Source: Hyphomicrobiales bacterium
GTDB taxonomy: Bacteria; Pseudomonadota; Alphaproteobacteria; Rhizobiales; Beijerinckiaceae
DNA length: 64,000 nt
Assembly (NCBI GenBank): GCA_004144595.1
Contig: SEEM01000031.1
Coordinates: 1-64,000, forward strand
Reading direction: 5' to 3'
This document shows positions 27,270 through 36,555 of the stretch, one piece after another. Each line of letters starts with the position of its first letter. Position 1 is the stretch's first letter. The translations under genes were made by a program, and so were the position numbers. The notes under the pieces are model-generated. The model saw only the letters and a program-made list of their open reading frames with translations. It was not told the DNA's origin and ran no database searches.

Positions 27270-28214
27270 ATGACATCGCCAGAACCGCTCTATCCGCACC
27301 GCCATCTCCTCGGGATCGAGGGGTTGTCCCATCTGGACATCGAAGCTCTATTGGACAGGGCGGAAAACTACGTCTCCCTCTCCCGGCAGGTCGAGAAGAA
27401 GACGGCGACGCTGCGCGGCCGCACCCAGATCAACCTGTTCTTCGAGCCCTCGACCCGCACACAGGCCTCCTTCGAGCTGGCTGGAAAGCGCCTCGGCGCC
27501 GACGTGATGAACATGTCCGTCGCCTCCTCTTCGGTGAAGAAGGGCGAGACGTTGATCGACACCGCTGCGACGCTCAGCGCGATGCGCCCGGACATCATCG
27601 TCGTGCGTCACCATGCGGCTGGCGCGGTCAACCTGCTCGCCCGCAAGGTCGGCTGCTCGGTGATCAATGCCGGGGACGGCGCCCACGAGCATCCGACACA
27701 AGCCCTGCTCGACGCGCTGACGATCCGCCGCAACAAGGGCCGCATCCAGGGCCTGACGGTCGCGATCTGCGGCGACATCCTGCATTCGCGCGTCGCCCGC
27801 TCCAACATCATCCTGCTCAATGCGCTGGGTGCGAAGGTCCGCCTGATCGCGCCGACGACGTTGCTGCCGCCCGGCATCGAGCGCATGGGCGTCGAGGTCT
27901 TCACCGACATGAACAAGGGGCTGGAGGGTGCTGATATCGTGATGATGCTGCGCCTCCAGCTCGAGCGCATGAACGGTGCCTTCGTGCCGTCGGCGAAGGA
28001 GTATTTCCGCTATCACGGGCTCGACCAGGAGAAGCTGGCGCGGGCTCAAGCTGATGCGCTGGTGATGCATCCCGGCCCGATGAACCGCGGCGTCGAGATT
28101 TCCTCTGCCGTCGCCGACGGTGCCCAGTCGCTGATCCGCGAGCAGGTCGAGATGGGCGTCGCCGTCCGCATGGCGGTGCTCGATGCGCTGGCCCAGCACC
28201 TGCCGAATGTCTGA
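27270..28214 (+). CDS. pyrB: Aspartate carbamoyltransferase catalytic subunit
   Basis: The enzyme (314 residues) joins carbamoyl phosphate and aspartate in pyrimidine synthesis. Carbamoyl-phosphate-binding [19 protein letters not shown] is near residues 52-70, followed by [12 protein letters not shown], the HHAAGAV block, [14 protein letters not shown] and [15 protein letters not shown] at 27270 gives normal family length; the longer open frame to 27093 is not coding-like. It is followed 32 bp later by a dihydroorotase-like gene, as in organisms where PyrB assembles with an inactive PyrC homologue. Confidence 0.97.
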   Translation: MTSPEPLYPHRHLLGIEGLSHLDIEALLDRAENYVSLSRQVEKKTATLRGRTQINLFFEPSTRTQASFELAGKRLGADVMNMSVASSSVKKGETLIDTAATLSAMRPDIIVVRHHAAGAVNLLARKVGCSVINAGDGAHEHPTQALLDALTIRRNKGRIQGLTVAICGDILHSRVARSNIILLNALGAKVRLIAPTTLLPPGIERMGVEVFTDMNKGLEGADIVMMLRLQLERMNGAFVPSAKEYFRYHGLDQEKLARAQADALVMHPGPMNRGVEISSAVADGAQSLIREQVEMGVAVRMAVLDALAQHLPNV

Positions 28215-28246
28215 GCGGCCAATGTCCGAGCGCAAAGAGACCCAAT

Positions 28247-29548
28247 ATGGCTGAAACGCAGGACATCGCCGTCGTCAATGCCCGCCTGATCGACCCTGCA
28301 AGCGGCCGCGAGGGCACGGGCTCCGTTCTCATCCGCAACGGCGCGATCGCCGCGGTCGATTGGCAGGGCGCTCCCGCCACGGGAGAGGGCGTGCGCCGCA
28401 TCGATGCCAAGGGCCAGGTGCTGACGCCGGGCCTTGTCGATCTGCGCGCCTTCCTCGGCGAGCCCGGCGCCGAATTCCGCGAGACGCTGGGAACCGGCTC
28501 TCAAGCCGCCGCCGCCGGCGGCGTCACCACCGTGGTCTGCCGCCCGGACACCAATCCGGTGATCGACGACCCCGCGATCATCGATTTCGTCAAGCGCCGC
28601 GCCCGCGACAAGGCCGTCGTCAACGTTCTCTCCTGCGCCGCTCTGACCAAGGGGCTGGAAGGCAAGGAGATCACCGAGTTCGGGCTCCTGCTGGAGGCCG
28701 GCGCGGTGGCCTTCTGCGACGGCGCCAAGGGCCTGCGCAATCCGCAGGTCATGCGCCGCGCCATGATCTATGCGCGCAATTTCGATGCCCTGATCATGAA
28801 CCATGTCGAGGACCCCGACCTGCGCGGCTCAGGCGTGATGAACGACGGCGAATTCGCCAGCCGCAAGGGCCTGCCGGGCATTCCGATCGAAGCCGAGACG
28901 GTGATGCTGGAGCGCGACATCCGCCTCGCCCGCGCAACCGGCTCCCGCTATCACGCCGCGATGATTTCCTGCGCCGAATCGGTCGAGATCGTGCGCCGCG
29001 CCAAGCAGGACGGCGTGCGCGTCACCTGCGGCGTCTCGATCAACAACCTCACCCTCAATGAGAACGACGTCGGCGAGTACCGCACCTTCTGCAAGGTCAC
29101 GCCGCCGTTGCGTCATGAAGACGATCGTATCGCCATGATCGCCGGCCTTGCCGAAGGCGTGATCGACGTCGTCGTTTCCGACCACGATCCGCAGGATGTC
29201 GAGACCAAGCGCCAGCCCTTCGCCGAATGCGCGGACGGCGCGCTCGGCATCGAAACCATGCTTTCTGCCGCCCAGCGCATGGTCCAGGCCGGGCAGATCG
29301 TGCTGCCGAAGCTCCTCGCCGCGCTCTCGGCACGCCCGGCCGCTTTGCTCGGGCTCGCTGCCGGCAAGCTCTCGGTCGGCGCCCCCGCCGACCTCGTCCT
29401 GTTCGATCCCGAGGCGCCCTTCGTCGTCGACAAGCGCAAGCTCAAGTCGCGCGCCAAGAACTCGCCCTTCGACGAGGCGAGGCTCGAAGGCATCGTGGCT
29501 GCGACCGTCGTCGGCGGCCGGGTGGTCTATGAGGCCGAGGCGGGCTAG
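28247..29548 (+). CDS. pyrX: Dihydroorotase-like PyrC' (PyrX), probably non-catalytic
   Basis: The product is 433 residues with the dihydroorotase fold, but zinc ligands are lost: [11 protein letters not shown] stands where active enzymes have D-x-H-x-H-x-R-x-P-G, and SDHDPQD replaces SDHAPH. The rest of the fold ([41 protein letters not shown]) is conserved. In Pseudomonas-type systems such an inactive homologue is a structural partner required for PyrB assembly. Its place directly after pyrB fits that role. A second, active dihydroorotase must be encoded elsewhere. Databases often label this gene simply pyrC. Confidence 0.92.
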   Translation: MAETQDIAVVNARLIDPASGREGTGSVLIRNGAIAAVDWQGAPATGEGVRRIDAKGQVLTPGLVDLRAFLGEPGAEFRETLGTGSQAAAAGGVTTVVCRPDTNPVIDDPAIIDFVKRRARDKAVVNVLSCAALTKGLEGKEITEFGLLLEAGAVAFCDGAKGLRNPQVMRRAMIYARNFDALIMNHVEDPDLRGSGVMNDGEFASRKGLPGIPIEAETVMLERDIRLARATGSRYHAAMISCAESVEIVRRAKQDGVRVTCGVSINNLTLNENDVGEYRTFCKVTPPLRHEDDRIAMIAGLAEGVIDVVVSDHDPQDVETKRQPFAECADGALGIETMLSAAQRMVQAGQIVLPKLLAALSARPAALLGLAAGKLSVGAPADLVLFDPEAPFVVDKRKLKSRAKNSPFDEARLEGIVAATVVGGRVVYEAEAG

Positions 29549-29580
29549 GCTGCCGGCAAAACGCGGGGAATAGGGGCGGC

Positions 29581-30204
29581 ATGACGGATGTTCTGAACTG
29601 GGGGCTCTCCGGCCCCGCTACGCTGATCGCCCTCGTCGTCGGCTATCTCTTCGGCTCGATTCCCTTCGGCATCATTCTGACGAAGCTCGCCGGCGGTCCC
29701 GACCTGCGCAGCATCGGCTCCGGCAATATCGGCGCGACCAATGTGCTGCGCACCGGCAACAAGAAGCTCGCGGCGGCGACCCTTGTCGGCGACATGCTGA
29801 AGGGAACAGTCGCGGTCCTCGTCGGCGCGCGCTTTCTCGGCGGTCCGGAGGCCGCGCTGGCGGCCGGGGTCGGCGCCTTCCTCGGCCATGTCTTCCCGGT
29901 CTGGCTGGGCTTCAGGGGCGGCAAGGGCGTCGCGACCTATCTCGGCGTGCTGATCGGCGTGAAAGCCTCGATTGCCTTGATCTTCGCTGCGGTCTGGCTG
30001 GGGCTCGCCTACCTGTTCCGCTATTCCTCACTCTCTGCGCTGGTCGCCAGCGTTCTGGCGCCGCTGCTGCTGTGGTTCTGGGCCGGAATGCCCAAGGCGG
30101 CGCTCGTCATGGCCGGACTCACAGTCCTGCTCTGGATCATGCACCGGGAGAACATCGCCCGGTTACTGACCGGGCGCGAAGGCAAGATCGGCCAGAAGGG
30201 CTGA
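29581..30204 (+). CDS. plsY: Acyl-phosphate:glycerol-3-phosphate acyltransferase
   Basis: PlsY (207 residues) transfers the acyl group of acyl-phosphate to glycerol-3-phosphate, the first step of phospholipid synthesis. It has five to six hydrophobic segments and the three PlsY motifs: [36 protein letters not shown] and the C-terminal [14 protein letters not shown]. It lies between pyrX and dprA on the same strand; the pyrC-plsY-dprA order is common in Hyphomicrobiales. Confidence 0.97.
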   Translation: MTDVLNWGLSGPATLIALVVGYLFGSIPFGIILTKLAGGPDLRSIGSGNIGATNVLRTGNKKLAAATLVGDMLKGTVAVLVGARFLGGPEAALAAGVGAFLGHVFPVWLGFRGGKGVATYLGVLIGVKASIALIFAAVWLGLAYLFRYSSLSALVASVLAPLLLWFWAGMPKAALVMAGLTVLLWIMHRENIARLLTGREGKIGQKG

Positions 30205-30210
30205 CCGGGC

Positions 30211-31431
30211 ATGGCTGGGATCGTCCTCTCCGATCGCCAGCGTCTCGATTGGTTGCGGCTGATCCGCAGCGAGAGCATCGGCCCGCGCACCTTCCGTTCG
30301 CTGATGAACCGTTTCGGCGGCGCGGCTGCCGCGCTCGATGCGCTGCCGGAGCTCGTCCGACAGGCCGGCCGCACCATCCGCATCTGCCCGGCGTCCGAGG
30401 CCGAGCGCGAGTTCGAGGCATTGTCACGCCTCAGTGGCCGCTTCATTGCTTTGGGCGAGGCCGACTACCCCGTGCCGCTCCAGGCGATCGATTCGGCGCC
30501 GCCCCTACTCGCAGTCCTCGGGCAGAGCGGCTTGCTGCAACGACCCGGCGTGGCTCTGGTGGGATCGCGCAATGCCTCGGCGGCGGGATTGAAATTCACC
30601 GCCCGTCTGGCGCGCGAACTCGGTGAGGCCGATTTCACGATCGTCTCCGGTCTCGCGCGCGGCATCGATACCGCCGCCCACGAGGCCAGCCTCGAAACCG
30701 GTACGGTCGCCGTCCTCGCCGGCGGGCTCGACGAGATCTATCCGCCGCAGAACATCACGCTCGCGCGCCGCATCACGGAGCGCGGCGCGATTGTCAGCGA
30801 GATGCCGCTCGGCTGGGTTGCCCGTGCCCGCGATTTCCCGCGGCGCAACCGGCTGGTCTCGGGGCTGTCGCTGGGAACGGTCGTGGTCGAGGCGGCGCGC
30901 CGCTCGGGCTCGCTGATCACCGCGCGCTTCGCAAATGAGCAGGGGCGATTGGTCTTCGGCGTGCCGGGGTCGCCGCTCGATCCGCGCGCCGAGGGCGGGA
31001 ACCACCTCATCCGCGAGGGCGCGACGCTCTGCGCCGAGGCGGCCCATGTCATCGAGGCACTGGAGCCCCTCCGCCAGCGCGAGCTAGACCTGTCGCCGCC
31101 ACCTCGTCTCATGCGCGAAACCGTCGGCGAGCCGGCCGCCGAAGCAATGTGGGACGAACTCGACCTGCCTGAAATCATGCCGGCGCCCGGCTATGCCCGG
31201 CAGGGCGACGGGTTCGAGCTGGAGCCCGCGTCGTCGTCGCGCTCCGCCGGCGTGGCTGACCCCGCTCGCCTTGTGCTCGATCTCCTCGGGCCGACCCCGA
31301 TAGCGCTCGACGATCTCGTGCGTGCCAGCGGGCTCGCGGCCGGCGAAGTCGGCCATGTGCTCGTCGAGCTGGAACTCACGGGCGCGGTGCGGCGCCATCC
31401 CGGCGGAACCCTGTCGCGCCTCGCGCCCTGA
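30211..31431 (+). CDS. dprA: DNA-processing protein DprA
   Basis: The 406-residue protein protects incoming single-stranded DNA and loads RecA during transformation. An N-terminal SAM-like helical region (WLRLIRSESIGPRTFRSL) precedes the Rossmann-like DprA core with VALVGSRNASAAG, VSGLARGIDTAAHEASLE and VLAGGLDEIYPPQN. A C-terminal winged-helix (DML1-like) domain is at about 345-405. It starts 6 bp after plsY. topA, which usually follows dprA, is not downstream. Confidence 0.96.
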   Translation: MAGIVLSDRQRLDWLRLIRSESIGPRTFRSLMNRFGGAAAALDALPELVRQAGRTIRICPASEAEREFEALSRLSGRFIALGEADYPVPLQAIDSAPPLLAVLGQSGLLQRPGVALVGSRNASAAGLKFTARLARELGEADFTIVSGLARGIDTAAHEASLETGTVAVLAGGLDEIYPPQNITLARRITERGAIVSEMPLGWVARARDFPRRNRLVSGLSLGTVVVEAARRSGSLITARFANEQGRLVFGVPGSPLDPRAEGGNHLIREGATLCAEAAHVIEALEPLRQRELDLSPPPRLMRETVGEPAAEAMWDELDLPEIMPAPGYARQGDGFELEPASSSRSAGVADPARLVLDLLGPTPIALDDLVRASGLAAGEVGHVLVELELTGAVRRHPGGTLSRLAP

Positions 31432-31445
31432 ACGGTCGCGTTTGT

Positions 31446-31694
31446 TCAGTGACGTTCGCGGCTGGGCGATGCCAGCCGCTCGATTTCGGCGGAGGCCTCG
31501 ATCCGGACCATTTCCAGAAAATAGCTCAGCGCGCTGAGCTTGGTGCTGCGTGCCATGAGGCGCAGCTCCGCCGCCATTCCCTCGATGAAGCAGGCCGCCT
31601 CCAGCGGCGACATCGGCCGGTTGGGAACCTCGTGGTCACCGCGATGGTCCGGCTCGGGCTCAAGCGCGATGAGCTTGGACAATTTTTGCTTCAT
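31446..31694 (-). CDS. Small conserved protein, unknown function
   Basis: The 82-residue product contains SPLEAACFIEGMAAELRLMARSTKLSALSYFLEMVRIEAS, an amphipathic helical region whose composition looks coding. ATG at 31694 (MKQKLSKLIALEPEP) is preferred to an upstream start at 31715. It is convergent with dprA and ends 14 bp from it. I recall similar short proteins in other Hyphomicrobiales but know no function. Confidence 0.6.
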   Translation of the reverse strand: MKQKLSKLIALEPEPDHRGDHEVPNRPMSPLEAACFIEGMAAELRLMARSTKLSALSYFLEMVRIEASAEIERLASPSRERH

Positions 31695-31808
31695 GACGGA
31701 TGGATTCCCTCGCACAATCGGGGACCAACTCGTCCGCGAGGGCTTCGATTCCCTAACGGATATGCAATCATAGATTGCAATTATGAATGAATTTCAAGCG
31801 CAAGTATA

Positions 31809-32723
31809 TTACTTCAGGAAAAACACCGCGGCCGGCAGCGTGGCCAGGGCAAGCAGCGTCTGCAATGTCGTGATCTCGGCCATGAGCGGCGCGTCCCCGC
31901 CCAGGTCGCGGGCCAGGAAATAGGCGGCTGTCGCGGTCGGGACGGCGCCTGCGATGACGGTCATCGCGAGGGCTGGGCCGGTCACGCCGAACCAGCCGGC
32001 ATAGAGCCAGGCGAACAACGGCATCGCCGCGAGCTTCAGGCCGACCGCCATTGCATGGGCCAGCCGCGGCCGGGCGAGCCTGTCGAGGTCGATCGCCGAG
32101 CCGACCACGAGCAGGCCGATGCCGAGCGAGGCGCGACCAAGCACGTCGAGATAGCCGGTGAAGGCGCTCGGCAGCATCCATTGGAGTTGGTTGAGCGCGA
32201 GCCCGACAGCCGAGGACCAGATAAACGGGTTGAACAGGATCGAGCGGAGCGTCGCACCCAGGCTCATCGGCTTGCCGCCGGCGAAGCGGGCGAGCACGAA
32301 CACGCACATCACGTTGAGCAGCGGGATCATGGAGGCGACGGCGATCGCCATCAGCGTCGTGCCGGTGCGGCCTTGCAATCCTGCGGCGAGCGCGAGGCCG
32401 ACGAACGTGTTCCAGCGCACCGAGCCCTGGAAGATCGAGGTGAAGGCCGGTCCGTCGATTCCGGCGCGCGCCAGCAGCGGGCGGGCGAGCAGGAGCAGGG
32501 CGGCGACGCTGAGGATCGCGAGGACAAGGCTCGAACCCATGCCGAGGACCGGCATGCTGCGCAGGTCGGCCATGGCCAGCGTATGGATCACCACCGCCGG
32601 GAACAGAACCTGGTAGGTGAGGCGTTCGACGCCGACCCAGTGCGCCGCCGAAACGATGCCGCGCGTCTTCAGGAACCAGCCCGTCGCGATGACGAGAAAG
32701 ACGGCGATCAGGCTATCGAGCAT
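31809..32723 (-). CDS. AEC-family transporter
   Basis: This membrane protein of the auxin efflux carrier family (about 304 residues) has ten hydrophobic segments. Family blocks are GWFLKTRGIVSAAHW, RLTYQVLFPAVVIHTL, the mid-protein NPFIWSSAVGLALN and the C-terminal GAVPTATAAYFLARDLGGD. Bacterial AEC proteins carry malonate, malate or other organic acids. ATG at 32723 places the first TM segment directly at the N-terminus; an upstream in-frame start at 32750 is possible. No neighbouring gene suggests the substrate. Confidence 0.88.
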   Translation of the reverse strand: MLDSLIAVFLVIATGWFLKTRGIVSAAHWVGVERLTYQVLFPAVVIHTLAMADLRSMPVLGMGSSLVLAILSVAALLLLARPLLARAGIDGPAFTSIFQGSVRWNTFVGLALAAGLQGRTGTTLMAIAVASMIPLLNVMCVFVLARFAGGKPMSLGATLRSILFNPFIWSSAVGLALNQLQWMLPSAFTGYLDVLGRASLGIGLLVVGSAIDLDRLARPRLAHAMAVGLKLAAMPLFAWLYAGWFGVTGPALAMTVIAGAVPTATAAYFLARDLGGDAPLMAEITTLQTLLALATLPAAVFFLK

Positions 32724-32985
32724 GGAGGGGCCGGAAACGAGAACGGACAAGGAGCCATGGCAAGAGGCCGTGGCGAACGGCTGTCGGGAACAATGGAGGT
32801 GGGAAACCGTTGTTGCACTCGAACAGACCTGTCCCTGTCACGCCCACTCGTGGCCGGCAAGGGCGCGGGAGACGGATAGCGATGTCCCTGCCGCAATACT
32901 GCCGCGATTGGTTCAGGTCCCATTCAACCGGTTTGCGCCATGCTTGCTGCAAGGTTCGATGTGATCTCGTGAAAGGAGATGCGTC

Positions 32986-33545
32986 ATGATGTCTCTCAAG
33001 AAGAAAGCCGCTGTTGCGCTGACTGTCGCGAGCGTCGCCGCAGGCAGCTTCGCTGTTCCCGCCATGGCTGCGGAAACGCGCGGTTTCGATGCGGCGCGGC
33101 TCGACAAGGCGCCTGCTGAATACACGCAGTATCGCTACCGTCACGGCTATCGTGGCTATTCGCGCGGTCCCTCGCGCGGTGCGGCGGTGGCGGGTGCTAT
33201 CGGTCTCGGCATCCTCGGCGCGGCGGCCGTTGCCGCCCATAACCGCTCCTATGCGGCGCCGAGCTATTATTACGATGACGGCTATTACGCGCCGCCGGCA
33301 CCGGTCTATGTCCAACCGCGGACGGCTATGAACGCCGCGACTATGAGCGCCGCGATTCCCGGCGCTATGAGGACCGCTCGCCCCGCTTCGGCGCCGGCGA
33401 GGGCTACGGCCGTGACGACCGCCGCGGTTATGGCCGCGCGCCAAATCCGATGGCCGGCATGACCCTCGAAGAGCAGAAGCGCGCGGTGAAGAACGAGCGC
33501 GAGGCCCAGAAGAAGGCGATCAAGCGCGGCCAGATCTTCAACTAG
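32986..33545 (+). pseudogene. Exported Gly/Tyr/Arg-rich protein gene with an internal frameshift
   Basis: The first frame begins MMSLKKKAAVALTVASVAAG, a clear signal peptide ending PAMAAE, then a Tyr/Gly/Arg-rich stretch, a glycine-rich hydrophobic segment and YYYDDGYYAPPAPVYVQP. After about 33319 that frame becomes Ala/Thr-rich nonsense and stops at 33462. The frame one base back carries on the expected style (DGYERRDYERRDSRRYEDR) and ends with a convincing tail, MTLEEQKRAVKNEREAQKKA, to TAG at 33543. One missing base near 33319-33321 explains this. It could be a sequencing error or a true mutation; I see no slippery heptamer for programmed frameshifting. Confidence 0.75.
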
Positions 33546-33614
33546 GCTGAACCGGGCTCGAGGCCAGTTGCGAAGGCTTTCACGAAGGCCGCTTTGCCAT
33601 CAGGCGGGCGGCCT

Positions 33615-34121
33615 TCAGTCGTATTGGCCGTCTTCGCCCTCGGCTTCCTGCGGGCCGAGCCGGCCCAGCCGGTCGAGCGCGCCTTGCAGGATATAGGCAG
33701 CCGCCATCTTGTCGACGACGGCGGCGCGCTTGGCGCGCGAGGCGTCGGCATAGAGCAGGGTCCGTGTCACCGCCAGCGTCGACATGCGCTCGTCCCAGAA
33801 CACGATCGGCAGGTCGGTGAGGGGAACGAGATTGCGGACGAAGGCGCGGGTGGACTGCACGCGCGGCCCCTCCGTGCCGTCCATGTTGAGCGGCAGGCCG
33901 ATGACCAGCCCGGCCACCTGGTGCTTCCCCGCGATCTTCAGCAACGCAGCCGCATCGAGCCCGAATTTGACCCGCTGGATCGTCTCCAGCGGCGTCGCGA
34001 TCTGTCGCTCGACATCCGAGAGGGCGAGGCCGATCGTCTTGCTGCCGAGATCGAGTCCGAGCAGGCGGGCATGCGCGGGCAGGTCGACGAAGGCTTCGAG
34101 CGGGACGACGGCGCTGGTCAT
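33615..34121 (-). CDS. ruvX: Putative pre-16S rRNA nuclease / Holliday junction resolvase homologue
   Basis: This YqgF/RuvX protein (168 residues) with an RNase H-like fold has the first catalytic aspartate in [17 protein letters not shown], then [18 protein letters not shown], and the third-motif [14 protein letters not shown] and [20 protein letters not shown]. YqgF processes the 5' end of 16S rRNA in E. coli. In this order it often sits near gatCAB and the UPF0173 hydrolase, as it does here. Confidence 0.95.
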   Translation of the reverse strand: MTSAVVPLEAFVDLPAHARLLGLDLGSKTIGLALSDVERQIATPLETIQRVKFGLDAAALLKIAGKHQVAGLVIGLPLNMDGTEGPRVQSTRAFVRNLVPLTDLPIVFWDERMSTLAVTRTLLYADASRAKRAAVVDKMAAAYILQGALDRLGRLGPQEAEGEDGQYD

Positions 34122-34290
34122 GGCATGGCGGTATCACGCGCAGGCGGGCGTCGCGAGCGATACCTTCTTCGATGAGCGCGGCGAACGGTTCTCGATGGCT
34201 GTAGCGCGGAAGTCATCGCGCATGACCGGTTATCACGCTATAGGCGCCGGCTTTGGTATGCGGCGTACCCGCTCGAGAAGGATATGTCCC

Positions 34291-34872
34291 GTGCCGGCGC
34301 GGATTTCGCTGCAAGTTCCCGACAAGGCCCTGCTCGGCGCCTATCAGGCGGCTTTGCGTGGCGGCTGGTCGCCCAACACGACGCGCGATGTCGCGCCCGA
34401 GCAACTCGCCGCCATCGCGGCTGATCCGGACGCCTTCCTCGCCGAGATTCGCGGCGGACCCGGCCGCATCCGCCTGCCGGACGGCCGTGAGGTCGAGCGC
34501 ATTCCAGGCCCGACGCGCTGGATATTCGCCGAGGACCGTCCGGAGCGCCCCTTCATCGGCTCGATCAACCTGCGCTGGCAGGAGCAGGACGGCCGCCCGA
34601 TCCTCGCCCTGCCGGAGCATGTGCTCGGCCATGTCGGCTACACCATCCTGCCCGCCTTCGAAGGCCACGGCTACGCCACCGCAGCGCTTTCAGCGATGCT
34701 CGGCGTGGCGCGCGAGGCTGGATTGCCGGAAATCAGCATCACCTGCGATGTGACAAACCACGCCTCGCGTCGCATCATCGAGAAGAACGGCGGGCGGCTG
34801 GTCGAGACCTTCGTCGCGCCGCTCTACGGCCCCGATCAACGCCTTCGCTTCATCGTCAGCACTGGCCCATGA
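34291..34872 (+). CDS. GNAT-family N-acetyltransferase
   Basis: The product has about 193 residues. GHVGYTILPAFEGHGYATAALSAML contains the acetyl-CoA pyrophosphate loop (only part of it is quoted as motif: Q/R-x-x-G-x-A variant EGHGYATAAL), and ISITCDVTNHASRRIIEKNGG is the last helix-strand of the fold. GTG at 34291 is chosen because coding-like sequence begins there; an in-frame ATG at 34258 adds eleven arginine-rich residues. The stop overlaps the next gene (ATGA), so the two are coupled. The acceptor is unknown. Confidence 0.8.
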   Translation: MPARISLQVPDKALLGAYQAALRGGWSPNTTRDVAPEQLAAIAADPDAFLAEIRGGPGRIRLPDGREVERIPGPTRWIFAEDRPERPFIGSINLRWQEQDGRPILALPEHVLGHVGYTILPAFEGHGYATAALSAMLGVAREAGLPEISITCDVTNHASRRIIEKNGGRLVETFVAPLYGPDQRLRFIVSTGP

Positions 34873-35801
34873 CCGACATCGTCATCACCGAATTCATGGA
34901 CGACACCGCCGTCGCCAATCTCAAGTCGCGTTTTGCGGTTCATTACGACCCCGAGCTCTATGCCAACCCGGACGAGATGGCCCGGCTCTTCGCCGATGTC
35001 CCGGCCGTGATCGTGCGCAACCAGACGCAGGTGCGCGGCAAGGCTCTGGAGGCGGCGAAGCGGCTCAAGGTGATCGGCCGCCTCGGCGTCGGGCTCGACA
35101 ATCTCGATATGGAGGCCTGCGCCGCCCGCGGCATCCGCGTCTTCCCCGCGACCGGCGCCAACAGCCTCTCCGTCGTCGAATACGTCATCGGCACGACCAT
35201 GACCCTGCTGCGCGGCGCCTATTTCGCCAATGCCGCGATGGTCGCCGGGGAATTCCCCAAGACCAAGCTGATCGGCCGCGAGATCGCCGGCAAGCTGATG
35301 GGGCTCGTCGGCTTCGGCTCGATCGCGCGCGATGTCGCCCTTCACGCCCGCGCCATCGGCATGGAGGTCGCGGCCTACCATCCGCGCTTGGCCCTAGACG
35401 ATCCCGCCTGGAGCGGTGTGAGGCGGCTGGAGTTCGACGAGTTGCTGGCCGAGGCCGACGTCATCAGCCTGCACGTTCCGTTGACCTCCGAAACCCGCGG
35501 CCTGATCGACAAGAAGGCCATCGCCCGGATGAAGCCGGACGCGATCCTGATCAACACGGCGCGCGGCGGCATCATGGACGAGGCGGCTCTGGTCAAGGCG
35601 CTCAAGGCCGGCAAGCTCGGCGGCGCGGCGATCGACGTCTATGAGCAGGAACCGCTCGGCAAGGACGCCGCGAAGGTCTTCGCCGGCGCGCCGAACCTGA
35701 TCCTGACGCCGCATATCGCCGGCAATACGGTGGAGTCGAACGCGCGCGTCTCGGGACTCGTTGCCGAGAAGGTGATGGCTGCGCTGGAGAAGCGGATTTA
35801 G
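34869..35801 (+). CDS. D-isomer-specific 2-hydroxyacid dehydrogenase
   Basis: This NAD-dependent dehydrogenase (310 residues) has the cofactor loop GLVGFGSIARDVALHARAIGM near residue 140-160, the substrate arginine in LINTARGGIMDEAALVKAL, the glutamate in DVYEQEPL and the catalytic histidine in LTPHIAGNTVES. The R-E-H triad is complete. It resembles phosphoglycerate dehydrogenase-type and sulfolactate dehydrogenase-type enzymes, and the exact hydroxyacid cannot be decided. It is translationally coupled to the upstream acetyltransferase. Confidence 0.9.
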   Translation: MTDIVITEFMDDTAVANLKSRFAVHYDPELYANPDEMARLFADVPAVIVRNQTQVRGKALEAAKRLKVIGRLGVGLDNLDMEACAARGIRVFPATGANSLSVVEYVIGTTMTLLRGAYFANAAMVAGEFPKTKLIGREIAGKLMGLVGFGSIARDVALHARAIGMEVAAYHPRLALDDPAWSGVRRLEFDELLAEADVISLHVPLTSETRGLIDKKAIARMKPDAILINTARGGIMDEAALVKALKAGKLGGAAIDVYEQEPLGKDAAKVFAGAPNLILTPHIAGNTVESNARVSGLVAEKVMAALEKRI

Positions 35802-35919
35802 GGCGGAGACAGGGTAGCCGGAGGAGACTGCTTCCGATCCGTTGCGCACACAGCGCGTCAATGGTTCGATGCGCCATCATGCAGGCCCCTCGGTCGCCGC
35901 GAAAGGACGTCAAAGCTTC

Positions 35920-36516
35920 ATGAGGCTGCTGCCAAGGTTCGCTTCCATCCTATATCTCGTGATTGTGTCGAACGGCACTGGATACGCTCGGGACATGACT
36001 CTCGCCTTTGCAAAGAACTTGCCCATTCGGGTGGCAAGCGGGATTGAAATCTCCTCGCTCAAGAGTTCCGACGAGCCAATCTCATGGCAGAAGAAAGACA
36101 AACCGTCATCGCTGAATTTGATTTGCGGCCCGTCGAAAGACAAGCATTTGGTATTGGTGACACGCCTGCCATTTCCTCGGTCGTTTGAGCACAAGGTCAG
36201 CTCCGGAAGCCGAGAGAATGCGACGCTGTTCGTCGATGGCATACACCAGATGCTTCAAATCGTTTTCGATCTGACGAGCGTGGGAAAGAAGAGCGCTACC
36301 TTGGGCAATCATCTTGGCATCACTGAAGATGAAGAGCCTGACACCGCCTTCTCGGCGCCTCTAAAATACGAACAGGTGGAAGCTTTGGCAGAGTGGTTCG
36401 GGACAACGCCGCCGAAGAGGGTCGGTGTAAGCGGCTTGGTCGAAACAGGCGTCTTTATGCATGGCCGGGTGACTGGAAAGGTGATCCGGGCATTTGCAGC
36501 TTCATGCCCATCGTAG
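35920..36516 (+). CDS. Low-GC putative exported protein, unknown function
   Basis: From ATG at 35920 the product is 198 residues and begins MRLLPRFASILYLVIVSNG, a likely signal peptide ending near GYARD. The mature part has no motif I recognise; it contains ICGPSKDKHLVLVTRLPF and ATLFVDGIHQMLQIVFDL. Base composition is about 50-57% G+C over the lines I counted, against about two thirds in the neighbours, and codon use is mixed, which suggests recent acquisition. An upstream in-frame ATG at 35842 would hide the signal peptide. It sits alone between the dehydrogenase and adenine deaminase genes. Confidence 0.6.
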   Translation: MRLLPRFASILYLVIVSNGTGYARDMTLAFAKNLPIRVASGIEISSLKSSDEPISWQKKDKPSSLNLICGPSKDKHLVLVTRLPFPRSFEHKVSSGSRENATLFVDGIHQMLQIVFDLTSVGKKSATLGNHLGITEDEEPDTAFSAPLKYEQVEALAEWFGTTPPKRVGVSGLVETGVFMHGRVTGKVIRAFAASCPS

Positions 36517-36555
36517 CTGTTTGATCGGTGCGCCCTTTGCCTCGCCACCTGATCC

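Noticed and set aside
33300-33330. Programmed -1 ribosomal frameshift
   Set aside because: The junction CCGCGGACGG has no X-XXY-YYZ slippery heptamer and no clear downstream pseudoknot, so mutation or sequencing error is more likely.
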